Below are positions 1 through 8,195 of a DNA stretch of 38,691 bases, piece after piece. The first letter of the stretch is position 1; the number at the start of each line of letters is the position of its first letter. The notes below the pieces were generated by a model, which worked only from the letters and a program-made list of their open reading frames with translations, did no database searches and was not told where the DNA came from. Source of the stretch: Pandoraea iniqua (lineage in GTDB: Bacteria; Pseudomonadota; Gammaproteobacteria; Burkholderiales; Burkholderiaceae); contig NZ_CABPSF010000015.1 of the NCBI RefSeq assembly GCF_902459685.1, positions 1-38,691 of the forward strand, in the 5' to 3' direction. Both the position numbers and the translations under genes were made by a program.

Positions 1-19
1 TTCCTCTCTCCGGCACCAG
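1..19 (+). other. attL: attL core, tRNA 3' end
   Basis: The 19 bases TTCCTCTCTCCGGCACCAG recur exactly at the right end of the window. They read as the last part of a tRNA: a 3' T-stem strand CCTCT, acceptor strand CTCCGGC, discriminator A and CCA. The rest of the tRNA would lie outside the window on the left, on the + strand. Integration into a tRNA 3' end is the usual habit of this integrase family. The true core may be longer, because the window stops at the repeat on both sides. Confidence 0.88.
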
Positions 20-50
20 ACCCTTGTTTCTGGGAATGCGATGAAGTACG

Positions 51-86
51 AAAGCCGCCATAGCATATAGCTAGGCGGCTTTTTTA
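51..86 (+). terminator. rho-independent terminator downstream of the tRNA end
   Basis: Stem AGCCGCC (53-59) pairs with GGCGGCT (74-80), and TAGC (61-64) pairs with GCTA (70-73) after a one-base bulge. A run of T follows (80-85). It stands inside the prophage, 32 bases after the tRNA CCA, and points the same way as the tRNA. After integration it would end the tRNA transcript and keep it from running into the integrase gene. Confidence 0.8.
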
Positions 87-109
87 TTTGCCCATGTAGT
101 ACCATCTGA

Positions 110-182
110 TACCCCTGAATACTGACAAGCCCGGGGGTATCTCTGGGGGTAGCAGGCCATACCCCCGCATTTCGATACCCCC
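110..182. repeat. left-arm GGGGGTA/TACCCCC repeats (probable integrase arm sites)
   Basis: GGGGGTA occurs at 133-139 and 145-151, 12 bp apart. The inverted form TACCCCC occurs at 160-166 and 176-182, 16 bp apart, and a weaker TACCCC at 110-115. The two direct copies sit in an element (133-151) that matches an element near the right end at 17 of 19 positions. Repeated short motifs flanking the core at both ends are what arm-type binding sites of a tyrosine integrase look like. That role is inferred; the repeats themselves are seen directly. They lie just upstream of the integrase start and could also affect its transcription. Confidence 0.65.
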
Positions 183-202
183 ACATCACCGGGAATCGAC
201 AG

Positions 203-1417
203 ATGGCCCTCACTGACGTCGAGGTGCGCAAAGCCGCGCCGCGCGAAAAGCAGTATCGCCTCACCGACACAGCCGGCATGTACGTGCAGATCATGCCGAA
301 CGGCTCGAAGCACTGGCGACTGAAATACCGATTCGGCGGCAAAGAGAAACTGCTGGCGCTCGGCAGCTATCCCGAGATCACCCTCGCCGAGGCGCGCAAG
401 CGTCGCGACGACGCGCGCATGCAGTTATCGAATGGTGCCGACCCGGGAGCGATGCGCAAGGCAGAGAAGCGCGCCACCCGAATCACGGTCGATGACAGTT
501 TCGAAGCCGTGACGCGCGAGTGGTTCGACAAGGTCAAATCAGGATGGACTGAGAAGTATGGCGAGAAGGTCATACGCCGGTTCGAGCTCTATGCCTTCCC
601 GTGGTTCGGACAGCGGCGCATCGGTGAATTGGAACCGCCGGATCTTCTGGAAGCCCTCCTACGGGTCGAGCGCGACGGCAAGCATGAAACGGCTCACCGG
701 CTGCGCGACACCACCGGGCAAGTTATGCGCTATGCCATTGGCACGAGCCGAGCCAAGCGCGATATCACGGCGGACCTGCGCGACGCCCTCAAGCCAGTAG
801 AGGTCCGACACTTCGCCGCCATCACCGACCCGAAACAGGTCACGCAACTGCTGCGCTCGATCGACGGATACGCGGGCACGCACACCGTACGGATTGCCCT
901 GAAGCTGGCCCCCATGCTGTTCCAGCGCCCGGGCGAACTGCGCATGGCCGAGTGGGACGAAGTGGATCTGGACGAGGCGTTGTGGGTGATTCAACCCAAG
1001 CGCATGAAGCGGCGCAAGGACGGCAAGCTATACGGGCGACCTCACATCGTGCCGCTGCCGACACAGGCCGTCGAGCTACTGAGAGAACTGCACCGATTCA
1101 CCGGCACGCACAGGTACGTGTTTCGCGGCGCGCGCGGCAGCGATAGGCCCATGAGTGATAGCACGGTGAACGCAGCGCTGCGCAGCCTTGGCTATGACAA
1201 CACGATCATGACCGGGCATGGCTTCCGTGCAATGGCTCGGACCATTCTGGATGAGGTGCTCGAGGAGAACGTCGACCACGTCGAGGCGCAACTCGCACAC
1301 AAGGTGCGCGACTCACTCGGTCGGGCCTACAACCGCACGAGCCATGTGCAGCAGCGGCGCGCCATCATGCAGCGCTGGGCCGACTACCTCGACACGCTCC
1401 GGACCGCCGAGAAATGA
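203..1417 (+). CDS. int: tyrosine recombinase, phage integrase
   Basis: Catalyses site-specific integration and, with an excisionase, excision between the attachment sites. It has 404 residues in the usual order: an N-terminal arm-binding domain of the DUF4102 type (about 1-90), a core-binding helical domain (about 95-195) and a C-terminal catalytic domain. Catalytic residues are visible: R242 in QRPGE, H281 in PHIVPL, H339 and R342 in TGHGFR, H366 in LAHKV and Y376 in GRAYNR. The length is normal and nothing is missing. It lies next to attL and reads inward. The Shine-Dalgarno is weak (a GGGAA about 8 bases upstream), but the N-terminus matches the family from this ATG. A coupled small gene follows. 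Confidence 0.96.
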   Translation: MALTDVEVRKAAPREKQYRLTDTAGMYVQIMPNGSKHWRLKYRFGGKEKLLALGSYPEITLAEARKRRDDARMQLSNGADPGAMRKAEKRATRITVDDSFEAVTREWFDKVKSGWTEKYGEKVIRRFELYAFPWFGQRRIGELEPPDLLEALLRVERDGKHETAHRLRDTTGQVMRYAIGTSRAKRDITADLRDALKPVEVRHFAAITDPKQVTQLLRSIDGYAGTHTVRIALKLAPMLFQRPGELRMAEWDEVDLDEALWVIQPKRMKRRKDGKLYGRPHIVPLPTQAVELLRELHRFTGTHRYVFRGARGSDRPMSDSTVNAALRSLGYDNTIMTGHGFRAMARTILDEVLEENVDHVEAQLAHKVRDSLGRAYNRTSHVQQRRAIMQRWADYLDTLRTAEK

Positions 1418-1635
1418 TCACCCTGCACTTCTACCGCTACCAGCAGCCCGGCGCCACGCGCTGGAAGAAGACGCACCACCGCATGGACGCGAATATGGCG
1501 GCCGAGTGGTTCGCGAAGTTTGAGCCGACCGCCGTCTATGAGCCGGTCGCCGAGGGCGCAATCGAGGTGACGCGCGCCAACGAAATGGCGCCGGCGAGTG
1601 CCGGACCCCCGGGGTGGAAGCCGCCGAAGGGGTGA
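1414..1635 (+). CDS. small hypothetical protein coupled to integrase
   Basis: A 73-residue protein whose ATG overlaps the integrase stop in an ATGA, so it is probably translated by coupling. It is polar, rich in Trp, Lys and Pro, and has no membrane segment, cysteine pair or helix-turn-helix that I can see. The fragment HHRMDANMAAEWFAKF could be a short amphipathic helix. The gene ends 7 bases before the convergent end of the acetyltransferase cassette. I do not recognise the family. Its place directly after int would suit an accessory of integration, but that is only a guess. Confidence 0.6.
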   Translation: MITLHFYRYQQPGATRWKKTHHRMDANMAAEWFAKFEPTAVYEPVAEGAIEVTRANEMAPASAGPPGWKPPKG

Positions 1636-1642
1636 CGGCTCG

Positions 1643-2863
1643 TTACTTTGCACACATGGCGCCGAGATTCACAGGCGGCTGTTCGAGGTACGTGAGATAG
1701 CGCTCCACGATTTCGAAGATCACAACATCGGGCTTCGCCGCGGCGACGTCTTTGCCGTCGACAATCCACGTGCGAGTCGTGTAGAGGTGTCGGTAGTCTT
1801 CGCTCAGATAGCTGAACATTTCGGCCCCGAACGAGTCGCGATAGAGCAATAGCGTCCCATCAGCGCTGGGATTCTCGAATGATACGAAATGGTCGTCGCC
1901 CGGAATCACCGGCCAGTTCGGCAGCCCCGTCGAGTATTGGCCGGTATGCGGCGTACCGCTCGTCACCGTATAGACATAGTCCTTGAACATGCCTTCCACG
2001 GATAGCATGTTGATGGCAATGTCACCGCCGGCGAACGGCTGCTCGGTGACCTGATACCGCGAACGGTCGGTATGCCACGTCGGCTTTACGATGCCGTCGG
2101 CCACCAGCCTATCAGTCACCGTCTTGTACCCATAGAACGCCCCTAGCGCGTTCCAGTGGGTATCCGTGCGCTTATACAACTCTCCCTTCTCACTCGCCTT
2201 GGCCGCGATCATCGGCCCGCGTAAATCGATGCTCTTGATCTGCGGGTAAGTCTGCGAGAGGTAGGTCATGAACTGCGTTGTGCGCGATCCCGGCTGCTCG
2301 GGAAAGGACATCCGCAGCTTCTCCGGATAGACCGTCTGTTTGTCCGCCGCCAGCACGAAATAGAACGGTATGCCGCACGCCGATAGCGCGCTTCGCACCT
2401 TCTCAAGATTCGCCCCCATGCGCGCGAGAACCTCCGGGGTGTACCGGTTGCGCCCGAGGTATTCGGCGAAGCGCGGCTGCCCCTTCTGGTAGTTCATGTC
2501 ATAGAACAGCCAACCGTCCTTGCCGAGCACGACATTGGCATTTGCCGGGACGCCGGTGCGGATCAAGTCGGCCCGGGCGCCATAATGTACCAGCACGTCG
2601 CGGCCGCCGAAGTTGTCATTGAACCAGCTGTTGAAATCGGAAAACCACTGGTTGGCGTTCTCGAACCCATACGTTTCCATCGGCTTCGGGGGCGCGGCCA
2701 TTTTGCGGTTCTCTTGGATCGTGCCAGCCGGCAGAATCGGCACGCCGAATTTCAACACCGGCACAGCGAGCGCGCAGAAGAATGCGACCGGCAGCACGGC
2801 CGCGTTCAGGGTTCTCCAGATGCTCGACAGCGGCAGGCGCGACGACTCGTTACCAGAAATCAT
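1643..2863 (-). CDS. AlgX/AlgJ-type SGNH O-acetyltransferase, membrane-anchored
   Basis: A 406-residue protein of the AlgX/AlgJ (DHHW) SGNH-hydrolase-like family. Members carry acetyl groups to polysaccharide outside the inner membrane. A hydrophobic segment (about 20-47) should anchor the N-terminus. The family signature D234-T-H236-W is present (DTHWNALGAF), and S344 in YRDSFG is the likely nucleophile. ADKQTVYPEKL at 173-183 matches the conserved block in front of them. It starts 7 bases after the stop of the MBOAT gene behind GAGGG, so the pair forms one translational unit. It is likely to acetylate a surface glycan of the lysogen. The actual substrate (O-antigen, capsule or exopolysaccharide) cannot be read from sequence. 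Confidence 0.88.
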   Translation of the reverse strand: MISGNESSRLPLSSIWRTLNAAVLPVAFFCALAVPVLKFGVPILPAGTIQENRKMAAPPKPMETYGFENANQWFSDFNSWFNDNFGGRDVLVHYGARADLIRTGVPANANVVLGKDGWLFYDMNYQKGQPRFAEYLGRNRYTPEVLARMGANLEKVRSALSACGIPFYFVLAADKQTVYPEKLRMSFPEQPGSRTTQFMTYLSQTYPQIKSIDLRGPMIAAKASEKGELYKRTDTHWNALGAFYGYKTVTDRLVADGIVKPTWHTDRSRYQVTEQPFAGGDIAINMLSVEGMFKDYVYTVTSGTPHTGQYSTGLPNWPVIPGDDHFVSFENPSADGTLLLYRDSFGAEMFSYLSEDYRHLYTTRTWIVDGKDVAAAKPDVVIFEIVERYLTYLEQPPVNLGAMCAK

Positions 2864-2870
2864 GGCGCCC

Positions 2871-4301
2871 TCAGAAGCGAAAATAGATGAATGGGTTGTA
2901 CTGGCCCAGTCCGACAGACATCAGGCACAGCGCCAGCACCGGCAGCACGAAGGCGACGCGCAGATAGCCGTCGATCGACACGTCGACCAGACGCTGAGTA
3001 ACCGGGCGCGCGACGTGATTCAGCTTCGGATATAGGCCGAGCGACAGTGCGACGGCGGCAATCATCGTGATGCCGAGTTGCGGTGTGTAGACGCTGCCGA
3101 TCGTAATGCCCTCAAGTGCTGACGTATGCATCCCGGCCAACGTCAAGAGGTAATGCTTGGCGTCGGCCAGCGTGTGCGCACGGAAGAATACCCAAGCGAT
3201 CATCACCGCGAGGATGGTGTAGGCCAGATAGACGACGCCGCGCCAGCCGGTATGACGCGTGGCATCGCGCCCCACCACCCGCTCAATCGTCAGGTATGCC
3301 CCGTGCAGCGCGCCCCAGATGACGAAGTTCCAGCTAGCCCCATGCCATAACCCAGTGAGCAAGAATACGCCCCAAAGGTTCACATAGGTACGCGTCGCCC
3401 CCAGCCGGTTACCGCCGAGCGGGATGTAGACGTAGTCGCGGAACCACGTCGAGAGCGAGATATGCCAGCGTCGCCAGAAGTCCTGCAACGACTGTGCGCT
3501 GTATGGATAGTTGAAGTTCTCCGGGAATTTGAAGCCGAACATGCGCGCAAGACCGATCGCCATGTCGGAGTAACCGGAGAAGTCGAAATAGATCTGAAGT
3601 GTGTAGCAGACCAGCGCGAACCACGCGAACCCCGTACCGATATCGCCGGGCGCCGCTGAGAACCCGGTGTCAGCGATAACGCCGAGCGGATTTGCGATGA
3701 GAACCTTCTTGGCGAGCCCCATCGTAAACCGGAATATCCCGGCGCTCACGTTGTCGAGCGTGAGCGCGCGGTGACGCAACTGGTGATTGATGTCCTTATA
3801 GCGGACGATCGGCCCGGCAATCAGTTGCGGAAAGAACAGAATGTAAAGCCCGTACTCAATGGGATTGCGGTTCGGCTCCGCGTTGCGGCGGTAGATGTCG
3901 ATCAGATATGAAATCGCGTGAAATGTGTAGAACGAGATCCCGAGTGGCAGCGCGATACTGTCGACGACGGCCGGCGCGCGGCCGAGTGGCGCGGCGATCT
4001 GGTTCCACGTCTCGACGGCAAAGTTGCCGTACTTGAAAACGCCCAGCACGCAAAGGTTGAGTGCGATCGCTATCCACAACAGGCCGAGACGCCATCGGAC
4101 GTGATTTAAAGCGATCCCAAAACAGAAATTGGCTGCGATGAGCGCGAGCATCAGCAGGACGAAATGAAACTCACCCCAGATGTAAAAGATCAGGCTCGCG
4201 AGAATCAGCACTACATTGCGTAGCTGAGGCGTGATCAGGCAATACAGAACGAATGTGATCGGCAGGAAAAGGCCGAGGAATATCAGGCTGCTGAATACCA
4301 T
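2871..4301 (-). CDS. MBOAT-family O-acyltransferase, AlgI-like
   Basis: A 476-residue polytopic inner-membrane protein of the MBOAT family, which passes acyl groups across the membrane to acceptors such as AlgX/AlgJ. Family blocks are clear: FFPQLIAGPIVRYKDI (about 156-171), DFWRRWHISLSTWFRDYVYI (274-293) with PLGGNR, and GLWHGASW with the conserved histidine H320. It has about ten or more hydrophobic segments and normal AlgI length. The start ATG has no clear Shine-Dalgarno. The 110 bases upstream (4302-4411) are visibly AT-richer than the surroundings and could hold a separate promoter for expression in the lysogen, but I see no convincing -35/-10 pair. It pairs with the downstream AlgX-like gene. 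Confidence 0.92.
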   Translation of the reverse strand: MVFSSLIFLGLFLPITFVLYCLITPQLRNVVLILASLIFYIWGEFHFVLLMLALIAANFCFGIALNHVRWRLGLLWIAIALNLCVLGVFKYGNFAVETWNQIAAPLGRAPAVVDSIALPLGISFYTFHAISYLIDIYRRNAEPNRNPIEYGLYILFFPQLIAGPIVRYKDINHQLRHRALTLDNVSAGIFRFTMGLAKKVLIANPLGVIADTGFSAAPGDIGTGFAWFALVCYTLQIYFDFSGYSDMAIGLARMFGFKFPENFNYPYSAQSLQDFWRRWHISLSTWFRDYVYIPLGGNRLGATRTYVNLWGVFLLTGLWHGASWNFVIWGALHGAYLTIERVVGRDATRHTGWRGVVYLAYTILAVMIAWVFFRAHTLADAKHYLLTLAGMHTSALEGITIGSVYTPQLGITMIAAVALSLGLYPKLNHVARPVTQRLVDVSIDGYLRVAFVLPVLALCLMSVGLGQYNPFIYFRF

Positions 4302-4411
4302 TGGCTTTATGGTGGCGAGACGTGAAAAATTGCCACGATGCTACCATTTTTTGCATAAAGGTCCTCAGCACTGCCGACATTCAGGAATTACAGGCATTCG
4401 GAATAAATGGG

Positions 4412-4654
4412 CTATTTCCCATTCGGTTTCCAACCGCAGATTTTTGCGCCAGCCCGATTGTGCGCGAGAACATCGGCCGCCGTCCGGTCGCTCAGAACGT
4501 CAGTCTTCGAGACATAGATCGGCTTGGTCCAGTCACACGCCGTGTCTACGACCTTCGTCTTATACTCGACGCGCGGCTCAGTCTCGACCCCACTCCTCGT
4601 GCAGCACCCGGCCAGCGTCGCCAGCAGGAAGACCATCAGCATTAGAATCCTCAT
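4412..4654 (-). CDS. Rz1-like outer-membrane spanin lipoprotein
   Basis: An 80-residue protein with a lipoprotein signal: hydrophobic residues 3-15 and lipobox LAGC with C17 as the lipidation site. Rz1-type o-spanins sit in the outer membrane and join an i-spanin to fuse the two membranes at the end of lysis. The first 77 bases overlap, out of frame, the end of the i-spanin gene, which is the classic Rz/Rz1 arrangement. It is somewhat longer than lambda Rz1 and less proline-rich. Confidence comes from the lipobox, the overlap and the position directly after endolysin and Rz. Confidence 0.8.
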   Translation of the reverse strand: MRILMLMVFLLATLAGCCTRSGVETEPRVEYKTKVVDTACDWTKPIYVSKTDVLSDRTAADVLAHNRAGAKICGWKPNGK

Positions 4655-4877
4655 CGCGTCTCACCTTTGTGTTGTCGGCGCCCGTCTGCACGCCTGCCTG
4701 ATTCGCCGCGGCGAGCGCGGCGTCGTTCTGGGCTTTGGCCTGTTCAGCCTCGGCCATCTTCTGCCCCGCTTCGGCCGTTACGGTCTTCGCCTGCTGGTGC
4801 CGGAACGCACCGAATAGCACGCCGAGGATGCCAAGCACCCACGGGCCGAACTTGCGCAACAGAGCGACGATGGTCAT
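4578..4877 (-). CDS. Rz-like inner-membrane spanin
   Basis: A 99-residue protein with one N-terminal membrane segment (about 10-22, WVLGILGVLFGAF) followed by an Ala/Gln/Glu/Lys-rich stretch that should form a coiled coil in the periplasm. This is the i-spanin layout. The chosen ATG at 4877 overlaps the endolysin stop (ATGA). A longer reading frame with an upstream start exists, but it would run inside the endolysin gene and has no reason to be used. The 3' end overlaps the Rz1-like gene in another frame. Confidence 0.78.
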   Translation of the reverse strand: MTIVALLRKFGPWVLGILGVLFGAFRHQQAKTVTAEAGQKMAEAEQAKAQNDAALAAANQAGVQTGADNTKVRRDEDSNADGLPAGDAGRVLHEEWGRD

Positions 4878-5332
4878 AGCCCCTCCCGATATGAGGCTGT
4901 CCCGTTCGCGAACTTCGCCGTGAGCACCTGCTGTCGGCTCTTCTCTCCAGCTTTTGCGAGTCCAAGGTGCACCCACGTGCCCTCATAAATGAGCTGATCA
5001 AAGTCGATGCCGGAGGCGGCGATCGCCTTACAGATTTGCAGCGGCGTGCCATACCCCGGGCAAATGAAATCCGCCGCGAGCCCATAGAGATGAGCGCTGT
5101 TACGCGCGCCACCGACCGCACGATTCAGGTCGGGTGAGCGATACCCCGACGAAATGCTGACCGGCCGACTCCCGAGCAGAACGCGCACGCGCTCCAGCGT
5201 CTGAGCAACCCGTATCAGGTTCGTGACGATCTCGTCCGATGGCGTGTTGTCGATACCACGCCGATCTGCCGTCTGGCTGTGCGTCAGCTCGTCCAGTGTG
5301 AAATGCAACGTCAGGTCATTTGCGGTCTGCAT
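4874..5332 (-). CDS. endolysin, M15A-type zinc peptidase
   Basis: A 152-residue peptidoglycan peptidase of the M15 family (D-Ala-D-Ala carboxypeptidase-like), cutting the peptide part of the cell wall during lysis. Zinc-site motifs are seen: ISSGYRSPDLN, SAHLYGLAADF (His and Asp ligands) and WVHLG (third ligand). No signal peptide is seen, so export to the wall needs a holin. The start at 5332 has a good AAGGGAGG 6-7 bases upstream. A possible start 27 bases further upstream lacks such a site. The gene overlaps the holin candidate by 17 bases. Confidence 0.9.
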   Translation of the reverse strand: MQTANDLTLHFTLDELTHSQTADRRGIDNTPSDEIVTNLIRVAQTLERVRVLLGSRPVSISSGYRSPDLNRAVGGARNSAHLYGLAADFICPGYGTPLQICKAIAASGIDFDQLIYEGTWVHLGLAKAGEKSRQQVLTAKFANGTASYREGL

Positions 5333-5606
5333 CGTCGCCTCCCTTCTTGAATATCCCACGCAGCGCGTCGAGTACTGCCTTTTGCCGGATGCACTGCGCT
5401 GCCACCGCGATCAGGATGCCGAGTATCGGCGCGATCTGTTTGCCGTGTGTAGGGAACAGAGACACGATCACGCCGGTAGCGTCCGGCCAGTGATCGTCAA
5501 TCACCGGGATAGCGGTCAGCAAGATCAGCGTGACTGCGCCCGTCCATATCGACCAGCGTTTCCAGACATCTCGCAGGTCATCAACGAAGAAATGGCGGAA
5601 TCTCAT
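5316..5606 (-). CDS. holin candidate
   Basis: A 96-residue membrane protein with two or three hydrophobic segments: about WSIWTGAVTLILLTAIPVI near residues 18-36 and IAPILGILIAVAAQCI near 58-73, with a moderately hydrophobic part between. The tail is strongly charged (KKGGDDADRK). Small size, several membrane spans, a charged C-terminus and a place directly before the endolysin fit a holin. The start at 5606 is chosen because it forms ATGA with the stop of the gene before and has GGAG upstream. The alternative at 5618 has no ribosome site. Family not identified with certainty. Confidence 0.72.
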   Translation of the reverse strand: MRFRHFFVDDLRDVWKRWSIWTGAVTLILLTAIPVIDDHWPDATGVIVSLFPTHGKQIAPILGILIAVAAQCIRQKAVLDALRGIFKKGGDDADRK

Positions 5607-5920
5607 CGACGGCTCCATCGGGCGATATCAGGCCGTTGGCCGGCCGCGTTGTTCAGGAGGTGGTTACGCACCTCCTTCAAGTCGCTGCTGATGTCGCGAA
5701 GCTGCTGCGTCGTGTTGTTCTCAAGCTTCGTTTGTGACTGCTCGATGCGCTGCATGTGCTGATCCTGTTCGGCATTCTTCGACTCGACGGCCGTCACGCG
5801 CCCGACCAGTTCGAAATACGAGGCGTTGACCGCCCACGCAGTACCGCCGGCAGACATGGTCGCCGTCAACACGAGTGACCAGTTGACCGTCCATTTCCGC
5901 ATGATGTTCCGCTCTTCCAT
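5603..5920 (-). CDS. membrane and coiled-coil protein of the lysis cassette
   Basis: A 105-residue protein with a short N-terminus, one hydrophobic segment (about 13-31) and then a polar heptad-like stretch rich in Glu, Gln, Asn and Lys that should form a coiled coil. It begins after a GGGGGAA ribosome site just past the tailspike gene and is coupled to the holin candidate by ATGA. Similar one-span coiled-coil proteins occur beside holins in many phages, where their role (second holin, antiholin or tail-related) is usually unproven. I give no specific function. Confidence 0.65.
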   Translation of the reverse strand: MEERNIMRKWTVNWSLVLTATMSAGGTAWAVNASYFELVGRVTAVESKNAEQDQHMQRIEQSQTKLENNTTQQLRDISSDLKEVRNHLLNNAAGQRPDIARWSRR

Positions 5921-5942
5921 AATTCCCCCGAACTTCAGCCGA

Positions 5943-8192
5943 TCAGGTCTTCGTGATGTACGACGCGTCGAGCGTGATCAGGTATTGATGGCCCAGCGTG
6001 AGCGCTGGGAACACCGGATCGAGGCCTATGATCGTGGTCGTAGTATTCGTGATTGTCGAGGTACGCCCGTTGTTCACAACAGGAGTGGCGCCTGACAGGG
6101 CAGAAACGAACGTCTGGCCCACGAGGAATCCAGAATTTTCTGCGCCTTGTGGAAGACCACCAGCGAGATAGAGCGTCTGCGGCGTCGATGTAGTGGCACT
6201 GACCTGCACGGTGACACGGCATTGGACCTTCACGAAACGCCCGATCTTCGTGAAATAGCTCGTCTCACTCAAGACGTTGAACGGCGTGGCCCCGTCGGTG
6301 CGCCAAAGGCCGGCGAATAGCGTCTCGAAATAATCGTCGAGCATGCGCGCGTCAGCGTTGCGCGGATCGCCGGTTACCTGACCGAGGAAGTGAATCGGGC
6401 CACCGAACGCGCCGACCTGAGGATAGATTGCTCCAAGGTCACCGCTTCTCGATCCCGTGCGCAAGTAGATACCGCGCGTGCCCAGATTCGCGCCGTTGTT
6501 GGCCGCCAAACAAGGGACGATGCCGGTGGGATCGTTGCCCGGAATCGGATCGACGAAGAGCGCGCCATTGACGTCCGAAGTCATTCGAATCAGATTGTCG
6601 GTATCACCTGAACCACCGAGGTTCAACGTATCAAACTTCGGTTTCGTTCCCGACAAGCCAAGAATGGCACGCTGATAGATGCTATTGCAGTTGATGGCAC
6701 AACGGGGGAAGTCCAAGGTGTCAGAGCCACCCGTACCACCGTGCGTTTGCGAGTCCAATACGACTTGATAGGCGACTTGCAATGTGTTGGACCACGCAAG
6801 ATAGGTCGAAGCGTTTCCGATCAGGAAAGCACGGTTCCCGGCGACGCTGTACCCGGTAGGATCGCCCGCGTACCCGTCATAGTTGTTTTCGAAGTGAACA
6901 TGATCAAATGTGATGTCGCGCACAGTGCTGACGTCGGTACGGTAGACATACAGACCGGACTGTCGATTGCTCTCAATGACGGTGTCGCCGAGACTCGCGC
7001 CGATGCCGTCGCGAAGCATCGCACCGAACTCGTTTTGACGAATGACACATTCGCTCATCTGCCAGAGCGTGCTAGGAATTTCCGGGATATCCGGAACATT
7101 CGGGTGCATGTAAGTCTTGGCCTGATGCTCTGACACCAAGAAACCCATGCTTGCGGCCCCCGTGAAAGCCACACGCCGGAAAACGTTATTGTTCCCAGCA
7201 GCCGGAATCACACCCCCGAACTTGAATCCCTGAACCGTCGAATCTTCGGCAATCGTCTCGGCGCTATCCACGATCAAGCCGTAGTCATGAACGGTGGCCC
7301 CACTGTCCGTAATCAGGATGTTCCGGAAACCTGACCCTTGTGCGGCCGCTCCTGTCGATGTTCCTTTCAGACGCATCACCCACACTGCCGATGCACTCGG
7401 GATCAGCCGAGTTTTGATCGTCGTCAGATCCGGAATCTTCTCGTAGGTCGTGCCACCGGTGTCGCCCTCGAAGATCACACGCGGTTGATCGATCTCGAAG
7501 TTCGTCAGCACGTACACGCCGGCCGGCACGAAGATTCTCGCGCCACCCAGAGACGCCGCCCACGCCAGCGCAAGTTTGAATCGGTCCGTGTCGTCCGTGG
7601 TGCCATCGCCCTTTGCCCCGAACTGCTTCACGCTGACAGGCGATTCCTGACAGAGTTTCCAGCGGCAGCCGTCGTTGGCCACGATGATCGTACCGCCATT
7701 GTCGGCACTCGTCGTGTCGGTCAGGTCGCGCCGAAAGGTGCCACTACCGCCGTTGCCATCGCCCCAATAGCTCGTGACAATCGCGAACGGATTTGCGGTC
7801 TTCGGGAAGGTCCGGAGATCCACTACGGAATTCGCGACGCGCGGTGCGCCGCCGACCAGCGTAACGCCATCGGGTGCGGCCAGTGAGATCAATACACCGT
7901 CTTCGCCGTGCGGAAGCGAGATGACAAGCCGCCCCTGCTTGTCGAACACGGCCAGCGAGAAAGAATTCGCGCCGACGAACACCTGCTTCGCCTTCCCGTT
8001 GACCGCGACCATGCCGTCGATCGTTCGCAACGGCTGTGTCATCGCAATCGTTCGCTCGACATCCTGATATACCGATACCGGGTTCGTCATCGGGTCCGTG
8101 TCTGCGACGCCGACGTAGATGAACCCGCCATTCAGCGGGTTCCCGTCAAGGTCGATGAAAATCGGTACCGGGTTCGTGAGGTTTGCGCCCAT
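5943..8192 (-). CDS. P22-type tailspike with pectate-lyase-like beta-helix
   Basis: A 749-residue receptor-binding protein. Residues about 1-95 resemble the P22 tailspike head-binding domain (NPVPIFIDLDGNPLNGGFIY and QPLRTIDG). From about 190 on (VKQFGAKGDGTTDDTDRFKL) it enters the pectate-lyase superfamily right-handed beta-helix, followed by a C-terminal beta domain. Such spikes bind and often cleave or deacetylate the host O-antigen or capsule. Catalytic residues cannot be assigned by eye. It closes the virion module, as gene 9 does in P22. An AGGTGA site precedes the ATG. The receptor part is probably exchanged between phages, so the substrate is unknown. Confidence 0.9.
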   Translation of the reverse strand: MGANLTNPVPIFIDLDGNPLNGGFIYVGVADTDPMTNPVSVYQDVERTIAMTQPLRTIDGMVAVNGKAKQVFVGANSFSLAVFDKQGRLVISLPHGEDGVLISLAAPDGVTLVGGAPRVANSVVDLRTFPKTANPFAIVTSYWGDGNGGSGTFRRDLTDTTSADNGGTIIVANDGCRWKLCQESPVSVKQFGAKGDGTTDDTDRFKLALAWAASLGGARIFVPAGVYVLTNFEIDQPRVIFEGDTGGTTYEKIPDLTTIKTRLIPSASAVWVMRLKGTSTGAAAQGSGFRNILITDSGATVHDYGLIVDSAETIAEDSTVQGFKFGGVIPAAGNNNVFRRVAFTGAASMGFLVSEHQAKTYMHPNVPDIPEIPSTLWQMSECVIRQNEFGAMLRDGIGASLGDTVIESNRQSGLYVYRTDVSTVRDITFDHVHFENNYDGYAGDPTGYSVAGNRAFLIGNASTYLAWSNTLQVAYQVVLDSQTHGGTGGSDTLDFPRCAINCNSIYQRAILGLSGTKPKFDTLNLGGSGDTDNLIRMTSDVNGALFVDPIPGNDPTGIVPCLAANNGANLGTRGIYLRTGSRSGDLGAIYPQVGAFGGPIHFLGQVTGDPRNADARMLDDYFETLFAGLWRTDGATPFNVLSETSYFTKIGRFVKVQCRVTVQVSATTSTPQTLYLAGGLPQGAENSGFLVGQTFVSALSGATPVVNNGRTSTITNTTTTIIGLDPVFPALTLGHQYLITLDASYITKT

Positions 8193-8195
8193 GTG

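Noticed and set aside
4302-4411. Promoter for the acetyltransferase pair
   Set aside because: The stretch is AT-rich and well placed, but I found no -35/-10 pair with acceptable match and spacing, so I do not list one.
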